A DNA stretch of 64,000 nucleotides from Aminobacter carboxidus (lineage in GTDB: Bacteria > Pseudomonadota > Alphaproteobacteria > Rhizobiales > Rhizobiaceae): the NCBI RefSeq assembly GCF_014863355.1, contig NZ_JACZEP010000004.1:310001-374000 (forward strand), in the 5' to 3' direction. Below, in pieces: positions 11,132 through 20,249 of this stretch; the stretch's first letter is position 1; the number at the start of each line of letters is the position of its first letter. Under the pieces are notes generated by a model, which saw only the letters and a program-made list of their open reading frames with translations, was not told where the DNA came from and did not search any database. A program made the translations under genes and the position numbers.

Positions 11132-11291
11132 CGCACCCCCCTCTGGCCTGCCGGCCCTCTCCCCCGCTAGGGGGGAGATTGGCAGCGTCCACGTCCCCAC
11201 TGATCCCGCAATCGTGCTGATTGGCGAAGGCCTGCGTGACAGCTGATCTCCCCCCTTGCGGGGGAGATGCCCGGCAGGGCAGAGGGGGGTG
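11132..11291. repeat. R3 MITE-like nested palindromic element, full copy 1
   Basis: About 160 bases with outer inverted arms (CACCCCCCTCTGGCCTGCC at the left, its near complement ending AGAGGGGGGTG at the right) and two inner hairpins, CTCCCCCGCTAGGGGGGAG and GATCTCCCCCC with GGGGGAGATG. A second full copy is at 48345-48500 and a collapsed one at 16710-16745. It fills most of the tsaB-glcB spacer. No coding capacity. Confidence 0.6.
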
Positions 11292-11352
11292 GGAAGGGGC
11301 ACTATCATAGGTGTTAAGCTACCACGGACTGCTTAGCATTCCGTTTGAAACA

Positions 11353-13515
11353 TCAGCCCTTCGCCTTGAGTTCGAGCCGGCGCTTGTGAAGGACCGGCTC
11401 GGTGTAGCCGTTGGGCTGGGCGCGGCCTTCGAAGACGAGGTCGCAGGCAGCACGGAAGGCGGTCGACTGGTCGAACTCGGGTGCCATCGGCTTGTAAAGC
11501 GGATCGCCGACATTCTGCCGGTCGACGATCGCCGCCATGCGCTGAAGTGAATCCATCACCTGGATGTGCGAGCAGACATCGTGGCGCAGCCAGTTGGCGA
11601 TGTGCTGGGAGGAGATGCGCAAGGTGGCGCGGTCTTCCATCAGCCCGACGTCGTTGATGTCGGGCACCTTCGAGCAGCCGACACCCTGGTCGATCCAGCG
11701 CACGACGTAGCCCAGGATGCCCTGCGCATTGTTGTCGAGCTCGCGCTGAACCTCGTCGGGCGTCCAGTTGGGACGGACGACCACCGGCACGGAAAGAATG
11801 TCGTCGAGGCGCGCCTTGGGGCGGTTCTTCAGCTCGGCCTGCACCTGATGCACGTCGACCTTGTGGTAGTGGGTGGCGTGAAGCGTGGCCGCAGTCGGCG
11901 ACGGCACCCAGGCGGTGTTGGCGCCGGCCTTGGGATGGGCGATCTTCTGCTCCAGCATCGCCGCCATCAGATCCGGCATCGCCCACATGCCCTTGCCGAT
12001 CTGGGCATGGCCCGACAGGCCGCATTCCAGACCGGTGTCGACGTTCCAGGCCTCATAGGCATTGATCCACGGCGCCTGCTTCATGTCGCCCTTGCGCACC
12101 ATCGGGCCGGCTTCCATCGAAGTGTGGATTTCGTCGCCGGTGCGGTCGAGGAAGCCGGTGTTGATGAACACCACGCGTTCCTTGGCGGCACGGATGCACT
12201 CCTTGAGGTTAACAGTGGTGCGCCGCTCCTCGTCCATGATGCCCATCTTGATGGTCTTGCGCGGCATGCCGACGAGGCGCTCGACGCGATCGAAGATCTC
12301 GACGGCAAAGGCGACTTCCTCGGGGCCGTGCATCTTCGGCTTGACGACATACATCGAGCCGGCACGGGAATTGGCGCGGCGGCCATTGGCACCGACGTCG
12401 TGCAAGGCAATCAGTGCGGTAATCGCCGCGTCCATGATGCCTTCGGGCACCTCGTTGCCGTCGCGGTCGTGGATCGCAGGATTGGTCATCAGGTGACCGA
12501 CATTGCGCACCAGCATCAGCGAACGGCCGGGCAGCGAAACGGTGCCGCCATCGGGGCCGGTGTAGTCGCGGTCGCCATTGAGCTTGCGGGTGACCGGTTT
12601 GCCGCCCTTGTCAAAAGTCTCGGACAGGTCGCCGCGCATCAGGCCAAGCCAGTTGCGGTAGACAACGACCTTGTCTTCGGCATCGACAGCGGCGACCGAA
12701 TCCTCGCAGTCCTGGATGGTGGTCAGCGCAGACTCCAGCACCATGTCGGAGATGCCGGCCGGATCGGTCTTGCCGATCGCACTTTCACGGTTGACCACGA
12801 CCTCGACATGCAGGCCGTTCTTCGCAAGCAGCACCGCGTCAGGATTCTTGGCCTCACCACGATAACCGGCGAACTGCTTTGCGTTGCCCAGCGAGATCGA
12901 ACCGGAAGCCGTCGCAAGTTTCAGTGCACCGCCCTCGACCGCAAGCCCGGTCACATCCGCCCAGCTGCCAGATGCCAGCGGCGCCGACTGATCCAGAAAC
13001 GCCTTGGCCCAGGCGATGACCTTGGCGCCACGCTTGGGATTGTAGCCCTTGGTCTTTTCGGCACCATCGGCGTCGGAGATCGCATCGGTGCCGTAAAGCG
13101 CGTCATAGAGCGAACCCCAACGCGCATTGGCGGCGTTCAGCGCATAACGCGCATTCATCACAGGCACCACCAGTTGCGGGCCGGCAACCGTGGCGATCTC
13201 CGCATCAACATTGTCGGTGGTGACCGCAAAGGCCGGGCCTTCCGGCACGAGATAGCCGATCTCGCTCAAAAACGCCTTGTAGGCCGCCATGTCGTGCGGG
13301 GCGCCATGCTTGCGGTACCAGGCGTCGAGCTTGAGCTGGAAGTCGTCGCGCTTTTCCACAAGCGCCCGGTTCTTCGGCCCGAGATCGTGCACGATCGCGG
13401 CAAAGCCCTCCCAGAACGCATCGGCATCGACACCCGTGCCGACAATCGCCTCGCCAACGAAATCGTGCAACTCACGCGCGACAGATAGGCCATGCAGGGA
13501 GACAGTATCGGTCAT
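11353..13515 (-). CDS. glcB: Malate synthase G
   Basis: GlcB condenses glyoxylate and acetyl-CoA to malate, the second step of the glyoxylate bypass and of glycolate use. About 720 residues, the expected size of the G isoform and much longer than the A isoform. Conserved stretches include [39 protein letters not shown] and [20 protein letters not shown]. The frame runs up to 13638, but the ATG at 13515 ([10 protein letters not shown]) has GGAG upstream and fits the family. It stands alone, with repeat R3 downstream. Confidence 0.95.
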   Translation of the reverse strand: MTDTVSLHGLSVARELHDFVGEAIVGTGVDADAFWEGFAAIVHDLGPKNRALVEKRDDFQLKLDAWYRKHGAPHDMAAYKAFLSEIGYLVPEGPAFAVTTDNVDAEIATVAGPQLVVPVMNARYALNAANARWGSLYDALYGTDAISDADGAEKTKGYNPKRGAKVIAWAKAFLDQSAPLASGSWADVTGLAVEGGALKLATASGSISLGNAKQFAGYRGEAKNPDAVLLAKNGLHVEVVVNRESAIGKTDPAGISDMVLESALTTIQDCEDSVAAVDAEDKVVVYRNWLGLMRGDLSETFDKGGKPVTRKLNGDRDYTGPDGGTVSLPGRSLMLVRNVGHLMTNPAIHDRDGNEVPEGIMDAAITALIALHDVGANGRRANSRAGSMYVVKPKMHGPEEVAFAVEIFDRVERLVGMPRKTIKMGIMDEERRTTVNLKECIRAAKERVVFINTGFLDRTGDEIHTSMEAGPMVRKGDMKQAPWINAYEAWNVDTGLECGLSGHAQIGKGMWAMPDLMAAMLEQKIAHPKAGANTAWVPSPTAATLHATHYHKVDVHQVQAELKNRPKARLDDILSVPVVVRPNWTPDEVQRELDNNAQGILGYVVRWIDQGVGCSKVPDINDVGLMEDRATLRISSQHIANWLRHDVCSHIQVMDSLQRMAAIVDRQNVGDPLYKPMAPEFDQSTAFRAACDLVFEGRAQPNGYTEPVLHKRRLELKAKG

Positions 13516-13662
13516 AAGATGCGCTCCAGAATTCCGGCGCCGCAGGGGCGTACTAAATAAAGTTTTCGGGCGTTTGGCACGCAAAACGCGCAGGGTCAAT
13601 TCGTCGAATGTTGCAAGGCAGCAGTGATTTACTGACATCGCCGCTGCAAATCGATTTAGCCG

Positions 13663-15696
13663 TCAAACTGCGATCCGGGGCCGGCCGCTGGCCGTGGCAA
13701 GCACATGCGCCTCGATGAACATGCGCTGGCTTTCGACCGTCGAGACCTTGAGATCGACTGATACCTCGATCTCGGCGGCATCGGTGCCGGCGTCGCGGGC
13801 TCTTGCGGCGACGATGGCACGTGCTTCGGCTTCGGCCAACGCCATCGCTGAGTCCTCGTCGGTGAAATCGCGCAGCAATTCGCCGACCGCCACGCGGAAC
13901 AGTCCTTCCTTGGGCTGGCTGACGCGGGCCTCGGCCGTGACGCGGACCTGACCGACCACCGCACCCAACGCATTGGCGACGTCGGTATCCTCCGGCACCA
14001 CGCATTCGTTGCCGACAAGTTGTGGCAGCCCGGCATAATGCAGCGGCGCGGAGGCACCGAGGCCGATGACGGGCCGGTCAAGCGCGACAGTGAAACGCGC
14101 AATGCCGGGATGAGCGTCGACCGCGCGCTGGACAAGCGCATGCGCGACCGTGGCAGCACCGTCGAGCCCGTCCTCGGCGAAGGCCGTTTCCAGGATCACT
14201 TCGGCCGACAGACGGGTAAGCGTCACCAGCACGCGCTCCGACAAAGCTTCCGGCGTCGGCGCGATCGGCTGGCCGCGGCCGTCGCGCTTGCGGGCGAACA
14301 GCTCGGCGCCAAGCCGTGCTGCCGCCTCGTCCCAGTTGGCCTGGCGGCCAAGCACATGGGCGGCATCCGAAGGCGTGAAGCCACAGACATGGACAAGCCC
14401 GCGCGACACCAGGCGGTTGAGCGTGGCGTTCTGGGCGTTGGAGGTGAGTAGCCGGTCGATCGGCTGCGGCACCGCGGTGATCATGTCGTAGAGCTTGGCT
14501 TCCGGCGTGGTGAGGCCCGCCGCCAGTTGCTCCGGCACGCCGGTGCGGACGGCAAAACGGCCATCCATGCGGCCCGGATTGGGCGCGCGCAGCTGCCGCT
14601 CCAGCTCCACTGTCACCGCTTCGCCATGGGCCATGCCGGCGAGTGCCAGCGGCACCAGGCGGCGCGGCCCGAGCGACATTTTCGGCTTCAGCCCGCCCTC
14701 CTCCAGCGAAACCTCGGAATCGCCACCGAGGCCGAAGGTGCGCATGGCGACAGCCTCGACCATGGTGCGGAAACCGCCGACGGTGGCGCCCTCGGGATCG
14801 AGGCGGGGACGGCCGTGGTCGAGCACGGCAACGTCGGTGGTGGTGCCGCCGATGTCGGAGACGACAGCATTGTCGAGCCCGGTCATGTGGCGGGCGCCGA
14901 CGAGGCTGGCAGCGGGGCCGGACAGGATGGTCTCGATCGGGCGCTGGCGGGCGAATTGGGCGGAGACCAGCGCGCCGTCGCCGCGCACCACCATCAAAGG
15001 CGCATAAACCTTGCGCTTGTCGAGAAAACCCTCGGTCGCCGCGACGAGGCGGTCGATCATCGAGATCAGCCGGGCATTGAGCAAGGTGGTGAGCGCCCGG
15101 CGCGGACCTCCGAGCTTGGCCGAGAGTTCGTGACTGGTGGTGACTGGCATGCCCGTCACCTCGCGGATGAGGTCGCGGGCGGCAATCTCGTGGGCCGGGT
15201 TGCGGGTGGCGAAATAGGCGCAGACGGCGAAGCCCGAGACGGATTTTTGCAGCTCGGGCAAGGTGGCCGCAAGCGCTGCGAGATCAAGCGCGCGGGCATT
15301 GCCGTGGACATCATGGCCGCCCTCGCACAACACCAGCGGGTCGGTGCCGAGCGCTGTCTTGAGACCGTCGCGGGCAAGGTCGGCCTCGGAAAAGCCGATC
15401 ATGACAAGTGCCACGCGCCCGCCCTGGCCTTCGACCAGCGCGTTGGTGGCAAGCGTTGTCGACATCGACACCAGCTTGATGGCGGCGGGGTTCACGCCCG
15501 CTTTGTCCAGCACCGCGTCGACCGCGCCCGAAATGCCGACAGCCAGGTCGTGGCGGGTGGTCAGCGATTTGGCCTTGGCCAGCACCTTGCCCTGCGGGCC
15601 ATGCGCCTCGGACCACAGCACGGCGTCGGTATAGGTGCCGCCGGTGTCGATCCCGAGATAGAGCGGTCCGGGATAAAGGGGATGGCTGGCGTGCAT
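13663..15696 (-). CDS. Hydantoinase A/oxoprolinase family protein
   Basis: A 677-residue HyuA-type protein of the ASKHA superfamily: an N-terminal phosphate-binding segment LGIDTGGTYTDAVLW (about 13-27), then the central hydantoinase/oxoprolinase domain with DIGGTTTDVAVLDHG (about 270-284). Relatives are ATP-dependent N-methylhydantoinases, 5-oxoprolinases and acetone/acetophenone carboxylase subunits. The HyuB-type partner that usually lies next door is absent, so the substrate cannot be named. Separate promoter likely; about 150 bases from glcB. Confidence 0.85.
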   Translation of the reverse strand: MHASHPLYPGPLYLGIDTGGTYTDAVLWSEAHGPQGKVLAKAKSLTTRHDLAVGISGAVDAVLDKAGVNPAAIKLVSMSTTLATNALVEGQGGRVALVMIGFSEADLARDGLKTALGTDPLVLCEGGHDVHGNARALDLAALAATLPELQKSVSGFAVCAYFATRNPAHEIAARDLIREVTGMPVTTSHELSAKLGGPRRALTTLLNARLISMIDRLVAATEGFLDKRKVYAPLMVVRGDGALVSAQFARQRPIETILSGPAASLVGARHMTGLDNAVVSDIGGTTTDVAVLDHGRPRLDPEGATVGGFRTMVEAVAMRTFGLGGDSEVSLEEGGLKPKMSLGPRRLVPLALAGMAHGEAVTVELERQLRAPNPGRMDGRFAVRTGVPEQLAAGLTTPEAKLYDMITAVPQPIDRLLTSNAQNATLNRLVSRGLVHVCGFTPSDAAHVLGRQANWDEAAARLGAELFARKRDGRGQPIAPTPEALSERVLVTLTRLSAEVILETAFAEDGLDGAATVAHALVQRAVDAHPGIARFTVALDRPVIGLGASAPLHYAGLPQLVGNECVVPEDTDVANALGAVVGQVRVTAEARVSQPKEGLFRVAVGELLRDFTDEDSAMALAEAEARAIVAARARDAGTDAAEIEVSVDLKVSTVESQRMFIEAHVLATASGRPRIAV

Positions 15697-15910
15697 GCGC
15701 AGGAGTTCCGGAGTTGGCGTTCTCCGTCCCGCTTATCCGATATCCTCGGCAAAGCAAAATTGGCCAGTTGCGGCCAAGCAGGGGGGCAGCCCCAGGCACC
15801 TCCTCCCGCATCCGCCTCGCCCGTGCAGCGTCCACCCGTCATGCAACGAAGCCTGCCCTCCGCTATGGCTCCGGGCGCTTAGTCGTTGCCAAGCCAAATC
15901 GTTTGGCTTG
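15697..15910. other. Intergenic spacer with R5 repeat, copy 2
   Basis: No credible gene. R5 copy 2 is at 15861-15886 on the plus strand, preceded by GCCCTC as in copy 3. The rest shows no clear motif. Confidence 0.5.
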
Positions 15911-16549
15911 TCATCGACCTTCGGTCGACCACGACACGCTCTTGTGGGTGTTGTCGCACCAAGGCTTGTTGGCCGACTGGCCGCAGCGGCAGAGCCAGAC
16001 CTTGGTGGCGCGGTCGATCGAGTGGCCGGTGCCGGTGACGATCTCGACATTGCCCTCGAGCTTGAGGTTGCCATTGGCCTGCGGCGTGACGACCAGCGGG
16101 CCATCGCGTGCGGCGAGCGACTGGCTCTCCTTCAGCGCCGGTTCGCCGGTGGCGGCAAAGCCTGTTTTGCGGTGGCTGCCGTCGCAGAACGGCTTGTTCT
16201 GGGAAGCGCCGCAGCGGCACAAGGTGGCGCGGTGGAAGGTCTCGCCGTTGAAGACGATCTCGGCATGCACGGCGAGCGGCCCGTTCTCGCGGATGCGCAC
16301 CGTGTTGACCACAGGCGGCGCCTCATCCGGCCCCCGATCCCTGCGGCGATAGGTAATGGCGCCGGAGGGGCAGCTTTCGGCGATCGCCACGATCTGCTCG
16401 ACAGACGCCGCGTCGGGGTGAATCCACTCGCCCGGCGCATTGGGCTCGAACACATGCGGATTGGCGAGAACGCAGTTGCGCGAATGGACGCAGCGGCGAC
16501 CGGAAAAGCCGACATCGATCTTTTCACCCTCGACCATGCCCTTGGCCAT
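15911..16549 (-). CDS. Iron-sulfur protein: divergent ferredoxin domain plus two CDGSH motifs
   Basis: 212 residues. The N-terminal part (about 1-70) is a divergent mono-cluster ferredoxin domain with cysteines at about 20, 26 and 60 (SCPSGAITYRRRD). Two CDGSH-type zinc-finger-like motifs follow: CRCGASQNKPFCDGSH (Cys 111, 113, 122, His 126) and CRCGQSANKPWCDNTH (Cys 187, 189, 198, His 202); the second has Asn-Thr in place of Gly-Ser. CDGSH motifs bind labile 2Fe-2S clusters through three Cys and one His. A redox or cluster-transfer role is inferred; the precise partner is unknown. Confidence 0.85.
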   Translation of the reverse strand: MAKGMVEGEKIDVGFSGRRCVHSRNCVLANPHVFEPNAPGEWIHPDAASVEQIVAIAESCPSGAITYRRRDRGPDEAPPVVNTVRIRENGPLAVHAEIVFNGETFHRATLCRCGASQNKPFCDGSHRKTGFAATGEPALKESQSLAARDGPLVVTPQANGNLKLEGNVEIVTGTGHSIDRATKVWLCRCGQSANKPWCDNTHKSVSWSTEGR

Positions 16550-16709
16550 GTCTTTCGCCGCCTCCGTGGATATGGGCGGAGCTTATAGTTCCGGCGTGCG
16601 CTGGCAAGGCTGCTTGCGCGATCCCCTCCACCCTTCACGTCTGGTTCGGGCGCTTAGATTTCACGGAGGCACGGCTCGGAGACGCAGGTCCTGAGGGCTT
16701 ACGTTACTT

Positions 16710-16745
16710 CGCCCCCCCTCTCGCCGGCAGGCCAGAGGGGGGTGC
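16710..16745. repeat. R3 element, collapsed copy
   Basis: CCCCCCCTCT and AGAGGGGGGTG arms flank GCCGGCAGG. This looks like the two outer ends of the R3 element with the middle lost. Confidence 0.45.
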
Positions 16746-16799
16746 GACGGAATCATGCCGAGCAGAAAAACTCGAAAGCGTGGAGAAACTCTCCCCCGC

Positions 16800-16979
16800 T
16801 CAGCCCTGCGAAATCTGCTCGTCCTGCTCGACCGTCAGCGGCTTGACGCCCACCGGCAGCGGTTCGACGGCGGGCTGCACTGCCGCTGGAGGGGCGGCGA
16901 CAGGCGCCTGTGGCACTGGCGCGCGGGCGGCGCAGGCAGACAGGATTGCCAGGGCAAGGAGGGCAGCGAGCAGTTTCAT
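16800..16979 (-). CDS. Small putative lipoprotein (59 residues)
   Basis: A short frame: Met-Lys followed by hydrophobic residues, then a lipobox LSAC (Cys at about 16), a proline/alanine-rich linker and an acidic end (TVEQDEQISQG). The layout is a signal-peptidase II lipoprotein with a short extracytoplasmic tail. No clear Shine-Dalgarno is seen before the ATG at 16979. Codon use is GC-rich and consistent with its neighbours. Function unknown. Confidence 0.6.
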   Translation of the reverse strand: MKLLAALLALAILSACAARAPVPQAPVAAPPAAVQPAVEPLPVGVKPLTVEQDEQISQG

Positions 16980-17127
16980 GGAACGGGCGTTAGGGGCAAG
17001 GTGTGGCGGGATCGCGGCGGCAGATGAGCCTGCACTGCTGCCAAGGTCAACCCGCCCCTGACATCTCCTGACAGCAGCCTGTCAGCAGGCATCGGCTATG
17101 CTGCGCGAAATCCAGGAGGAGGACGGC

Positions 17128-17592
17128 ATGAGCGGCTTTGACGATTTCGATTTCCTGATCGGCGACTGGACGGTGACCAACGAGCGCCTGCGCGAGCGGC
17201 TGGTCGGCTCGACCGCGTGGGAGACGTTTACGGCCTTCTCGCACATCGAAAAGGTGATGCAGGCGCCCGACGGCACCTTTGGCGGCAATCTCGACCAGAT
17301 GACCGTGCCCGAGCGCGGTTTCACCGGGATGACACTCAGGCTCTACAACCCCGAGACAGGCCTGTGGTCGATCTACTGGAACGACACCAAGAGTTTCAGG
17401 CTGTTTCCGCCGACGATCGGCCGGTTCGCGGACGGCTGCGGCGAGTTTTATGGCGACGATGTCGAGGGCGGCGTGCCGGTGCGCGTGCGGTTCATCTGGA
17501 CGCCGGGCTTTAGCCCGCGCTGGGAACAGGCGATGTCGGTCGATGGCGGCGAGACCTGGGAGCTGAACTGGGTGATGCGGTTTGGGAGGTAA
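17128..17592 (+). CDS. Conserved hypothetical protein, lipocalin-like fold suspected
   Basis: 154 residues, starting MSGFDDFDFLIGDWTVTNER. The DFLIGDW start, the many Trp/Gly-rich strands (WSIYWNDTKSFRLFPP, RVRFIWTPGF) and the size suggest a small beta-barrel related to DUF1579-like or THAP4-like proteins, but I do not recognise the family for certain. The ATG at 17128 has AGGAGGAGG close upstream, which decides against the earlier start at 17098. It is the last GC-rich gene before the AT-rich cassette. Confidence 0.7.
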   Translation: MSGFDDFDFLIGDWTVTNERLRERLVGSTAWETFTAFSHIEKVMQAPDGTFGGNLDQMTVPERGFTGMTLRLYNPETGLWSIYWNDTKSFRLFPPTIGRFADGCGEFYGDDVEGGVPVRVRFIWTPGFSPRWEQAMSVDGGETWELNWVMRFGR

Positions 17593-17645
17593 GGATATCA
17601 CCCAGACAGGTATTTCACCCCGTCATCGCCTTCGATTTACATGAG

Positions 17646-19526
17646 CTATTGTTGTACGAGGCGATTTCTAAGCGCTGCAAGTCGAGCCACAAGCATTTGT
17701 CTTCCGCCCCCGCGAATGCGAAGCCGCGCCAACTTAAGCAAGTAATCTCGAATGTATTTATTCTTCGCGCCGCACATATAGAACAAAATTCCCTGCCAAT
17801 CAGACAAAGATACATCGTTGCTAAATGCGAAGTCTAGGAAATTTCTGGCCGCCTTGTCGTCACTATCGAACTTCTCTAATAGAAGCCCAAACTCTTGATT
17901 TTGCGGATTTGCATGATGCATATAATACTTCTTTAACGTAGATCTATCTTCTCCAGAAAAATGCCCAAGCACCGATATGTAAAACGGGTGATTGGCAACA
18001 TCATGATCTTTTCTCATCGCGCGCCATATATTTTTTGTTATTTCGTTCGTATGACTCCTCATTCCAAGTAAAAGAAGGCTCTGCGTACGTAGCTGAAAAT
18101 TTGCGGTACCACTTGTTACATTTCCTAGAGCGCGCTTCCAAATCCCCTCAGGAATATTACTTAGGTATCTGCAACCATGTATCAGCTCTGACTCTTGATG
18201 CGGGTGTATGTTGTCCACACTCTTGATGAAGTCCTCGGCTGTACTCCCAAGCGTTGAAATACGTGGGAACATAATGCACGAATTTACGAAAATTTTGGAC
18301 AACCTCTGATCTGGATTTGTATACACTTGACTTTTGAGCGTCCCCAGATAGTCCGTAGACCCAACATGGATGCACATGTTCATCCACATTCTCATCGCCC
18401 GGTCAGTCAATCCAGACTTGGGGTCCTTGACACCCAAGAGGCGCTTGGAATCACCATTTGCGGGCGTCGATCGCGCGATAGCATGCAATCGAACGGCTGC
18501 ATTTTTCTCACTGATCTTTAGGCCATTTAGCAGCTCTCGCATCTCAGCAATGCGATCGATACGATCATCGAACAACGAGTTCGTAATCTGCTTGTCACCC
18601 GCAGTCTCAATTAGAATCTTTGTCTTTGAGTTTTGCAAACTGAGATGAAGATCCCTGACCAGCCTCTCAAGGCGAAATATCACCATTCGAGCAGTCGACA
18701 AATCTCTTGAAAATATTCTAATATCATCCATATATCTAATATATTTAAAGTCGTATTTCCCCTTTATATCCTCGAATGACTCATCAATTGGTATCAGATA
18801 TATATTACCAAAAAAACTTGAAATACCAGATCCCTGTGGGATGGATCTCTTAGGCCGAAAACCACCCTGCGTTACATTTACCCATTCTGAAAGACCAGAA
18901 TGAACAAAATTACACAATATTGGCTCGCTCTTCAATTCAGAACTAATATGATCTTTCAGTATATCGATATTGATGTTTTCAAAATACCCCGATATATCTG
19001 CGACAGATAGATAATTGTAACCAGATCCTATTTCTTCTCTTGTCCTTTTTTCGAAATCTGGCCACGAATCATACCAAGGCTCAAAAGGATCAAGCTCCTG
19101 CAAGATACTTTTTCGCTTCAGAAACGGTATTTCTAACGCGTCCCCCTCCTTGAAGAGCTCCCCTTGCTTCGGATTCTCCTTCAGCCTGTAGCTGTAGACA
19201 TTATCCGACAGCGCTCCATCAAAAACTGGCGCAAGGCCCCGCACGACAGACCAGAGAACCATCCTATCTCGAAGCGGCAGGTGCGAACCAGGACGCGTGG
19301 AAAGCGATCCCTTGGGAATCGGAACTTGGCGCAAAGGACGGAAGCGATAACTATCAGTAATCAGTTGCCGTCGTATCTCCGCAATCTGCGCTGTCAAGTT
19401 CTGCGCAACCGCTTGCTGACTAAACTGGTCAACATAGAAGCCGTTCGCAAGCTCTGCACGGGTGAGATGCCAACCTGCCTCAAGTCCTTTTATGGAGATA
19501 GCCTTCTTCCATATTTCGTTCGCCAC
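17646..19526 (-). CDS. Reverse transcriptase of the UG/Abi (defence) type with C-terminal helical domain
   Basis: About 626 residues. The RT core shows a fingers segment RPGSHLPLRDRMVLW (about 79-93), motif A VADISGYFENIN (catalytic Asp about 177), motif B SIPQGSGISSFFGN (about 228-241), motif C YIRYMDDIRIF (Asp 267-268) and motif D NSKTKI. All three catalytic Asp are kept. From about 320 to the end the protein is a long, probably all-helical region with no integrase, maturase or HNH domain, the layout of unknown-group/Abi RTs (DRT systems). The longest frame begins at ATG 19556 without a Shine-Dalgarno; GTG at 19526 is preceded by AGGGAGG, so it is preferred. Divergent from the SLATT gene. 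A role in phage defence is inferred. Confidence 0.88.
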   Translation of the reverse strand: MANEIWKKAISIKGLEAGWHLTRAELANGFYVDQFSQQAVAQNLTAQIAEIRRQLITDSYRFRPLRQVPIPKGSLSTRPGSHLPLRDRMVLWSVVRGLAPVFDGALSDNVYSYRLKENPKQGELFKEGDALEIPFLKRKSILQELDPFEPWYDSWPDFEKRTREEIGSGYNYLSVADISGYFENINIDILKDHISSELKSEPILCNFVHSGLSEWVNVTQGGFRPKRSIPQGSGISSFFGNIYLIPIDESFEDIKGKYDFKYIRYMDDIRIFSRDLSTARMVIFRLERLVRDLHLSLQNSKTKILIETAGDKQITNSLFDDRIDRIAEMRELLNGLKISEKNAAVRLHAIARSTPANGDSKRLLGVKDPKSGLTDRAMRMWMNMCIHVGSTDYLGTLKSQVYTNPDQRLSKIFVNSCIMFPRISTLGSTAEDFIKSVDNIHPHQESELIHGCRYLSNIPEGIWKRALGNVTSGTANFQLRTQSLLLLGMRSHTNEITKNIWRAMRKDHDVANHPFYISVLGHFSGEDRSTLKKYYMHHANPQNQEFGLLLEKFDSDDKAARNFLDFAFSNDVSLSDWQGILFYMCGAKNKYIRDYLLKLARLRIRGGGRQMLVARLAALRNRLVQQ

Positions 19527-19576
19527 CCTTCCCTCCCTACATACACCAGCAATCATCTACAGGCGCCGCAACTTGC

Positions 19577-19606
19577 TTGATAGCCGTAAACGATTAATAT
19601 TGACAA
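19577..19606 (-). promoter_or_regulatory. Candidate sigma70-type promoter for the reverse transcriptase
   Basis: On the minus strand TTGTCA (19606-19601) and TATCAA (19582-19577) are 18 bases apart, placing transcription start near 19570 and a leader of about 45 bases. Plus-strand hexamers TTGATA and TTGACA overlap the same DNA, so the divergent genes may share a control region. Confidence 0.35.
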
Positions 19607-19637
19607 CCTCCGCATGCAAACACGGCGAAAGGGCAAA

Positions 19638-20249
19638 ATGACTAAATCCGCTTGTGAGAATGACGCCTCAGGACAACAATCGCACAAAGAAACTTTACTG
19701 GGGAGAATGCACAAAACTAAAGGCGCGCGGTTTGCGGCGCACAAACGACTATCTAGGAAACATTACTTTAACGGATATACTGTATCAATTTTGTCATTTT
19801 ATGTCATATGTTTTTCAGTTGGAATTCTTGTGTATTCTTCCTCTCTGGAGAACGGTACCGCTAATTTTTTTACTTTCCTGTCAGTAGCTCTGTCAGTACT
19901 CATAATTGTCATTTCACTTTTGGTCGCGTCTGAAAAATACGACGTCAAGGCAACCCTTATGCATTTCTGTGCTCGGGAAGTCCTCGACCTCTACACAAGT
20001 GTAAAGTTTCGTGAGCTGTCGGCTGAAGAAATCAACGAGCACCGAAAACTTTATCAAGATATTATAAATAAGTACCCAGACAATCACGACGATATCGATC
20101 GCGATATCTACCTTTCCGAAGAAGGCAATCTTTCCTCCGAACGATCGAAATGGCTAAAAGCAAGATATTTTTGGAGTACTTTTGGAGAAAACACTCTCTA
20201 CATCATCACGCCACCTCTGATAGTCGGGCTCTGGCTGTTGTGCCACTAA
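19638..20249 (+). CDS. SLATT-type two-helix membrane protein (predicted effector)
   Basis: 203 residues. A basic N-terminal helix (LLGRMHKTKGARFAAHKRLS, about 20-39) leads into two transmembrane segments, about 48-67 and 77-97, then a cytoplasmic helical part with YQDIINKYPDNHDDIDRD (about 139-156) and a hydrophobic end (about 186-202). This pattern matches SLATT domains, 2TM effectors predicted to form membrane pores; one SLATT family is described as linked to reverse transcriptases. The ATG at 19638 has AAAGGG upstream and is preferred over ATG 19614. AT-rich like the RT. Inference: the killing arm of an RT-triggered abortive system. Confidence 0.8.
   Translation: MTKSACENDASGQQSHKETLLGRMHKTKGARFAAHKRLSRKHYFNGYTVSILSFYVICFSVGILVYSSSLENGTANFFTFLSVALSVLIIVISLLVASEKYDVKATLMHFCAREVLDLYTSVKFRELSAEEINEHRKLYQDIINKYPDNHDDIDRDIYLSEEGNLSSERSKWLKARYFWSTFGENTLYIITPPLIVGLWLLCH

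Noticed and set aside
17646-19556. Group II intron, retron or DGR as the source of the reverse transcriptase
   Set aside because: No maturase X or HNH domain, no intron-like RNA ends, no msr-msd between genes and no template/variable repeats; the C-terminus is a long helical region instead.
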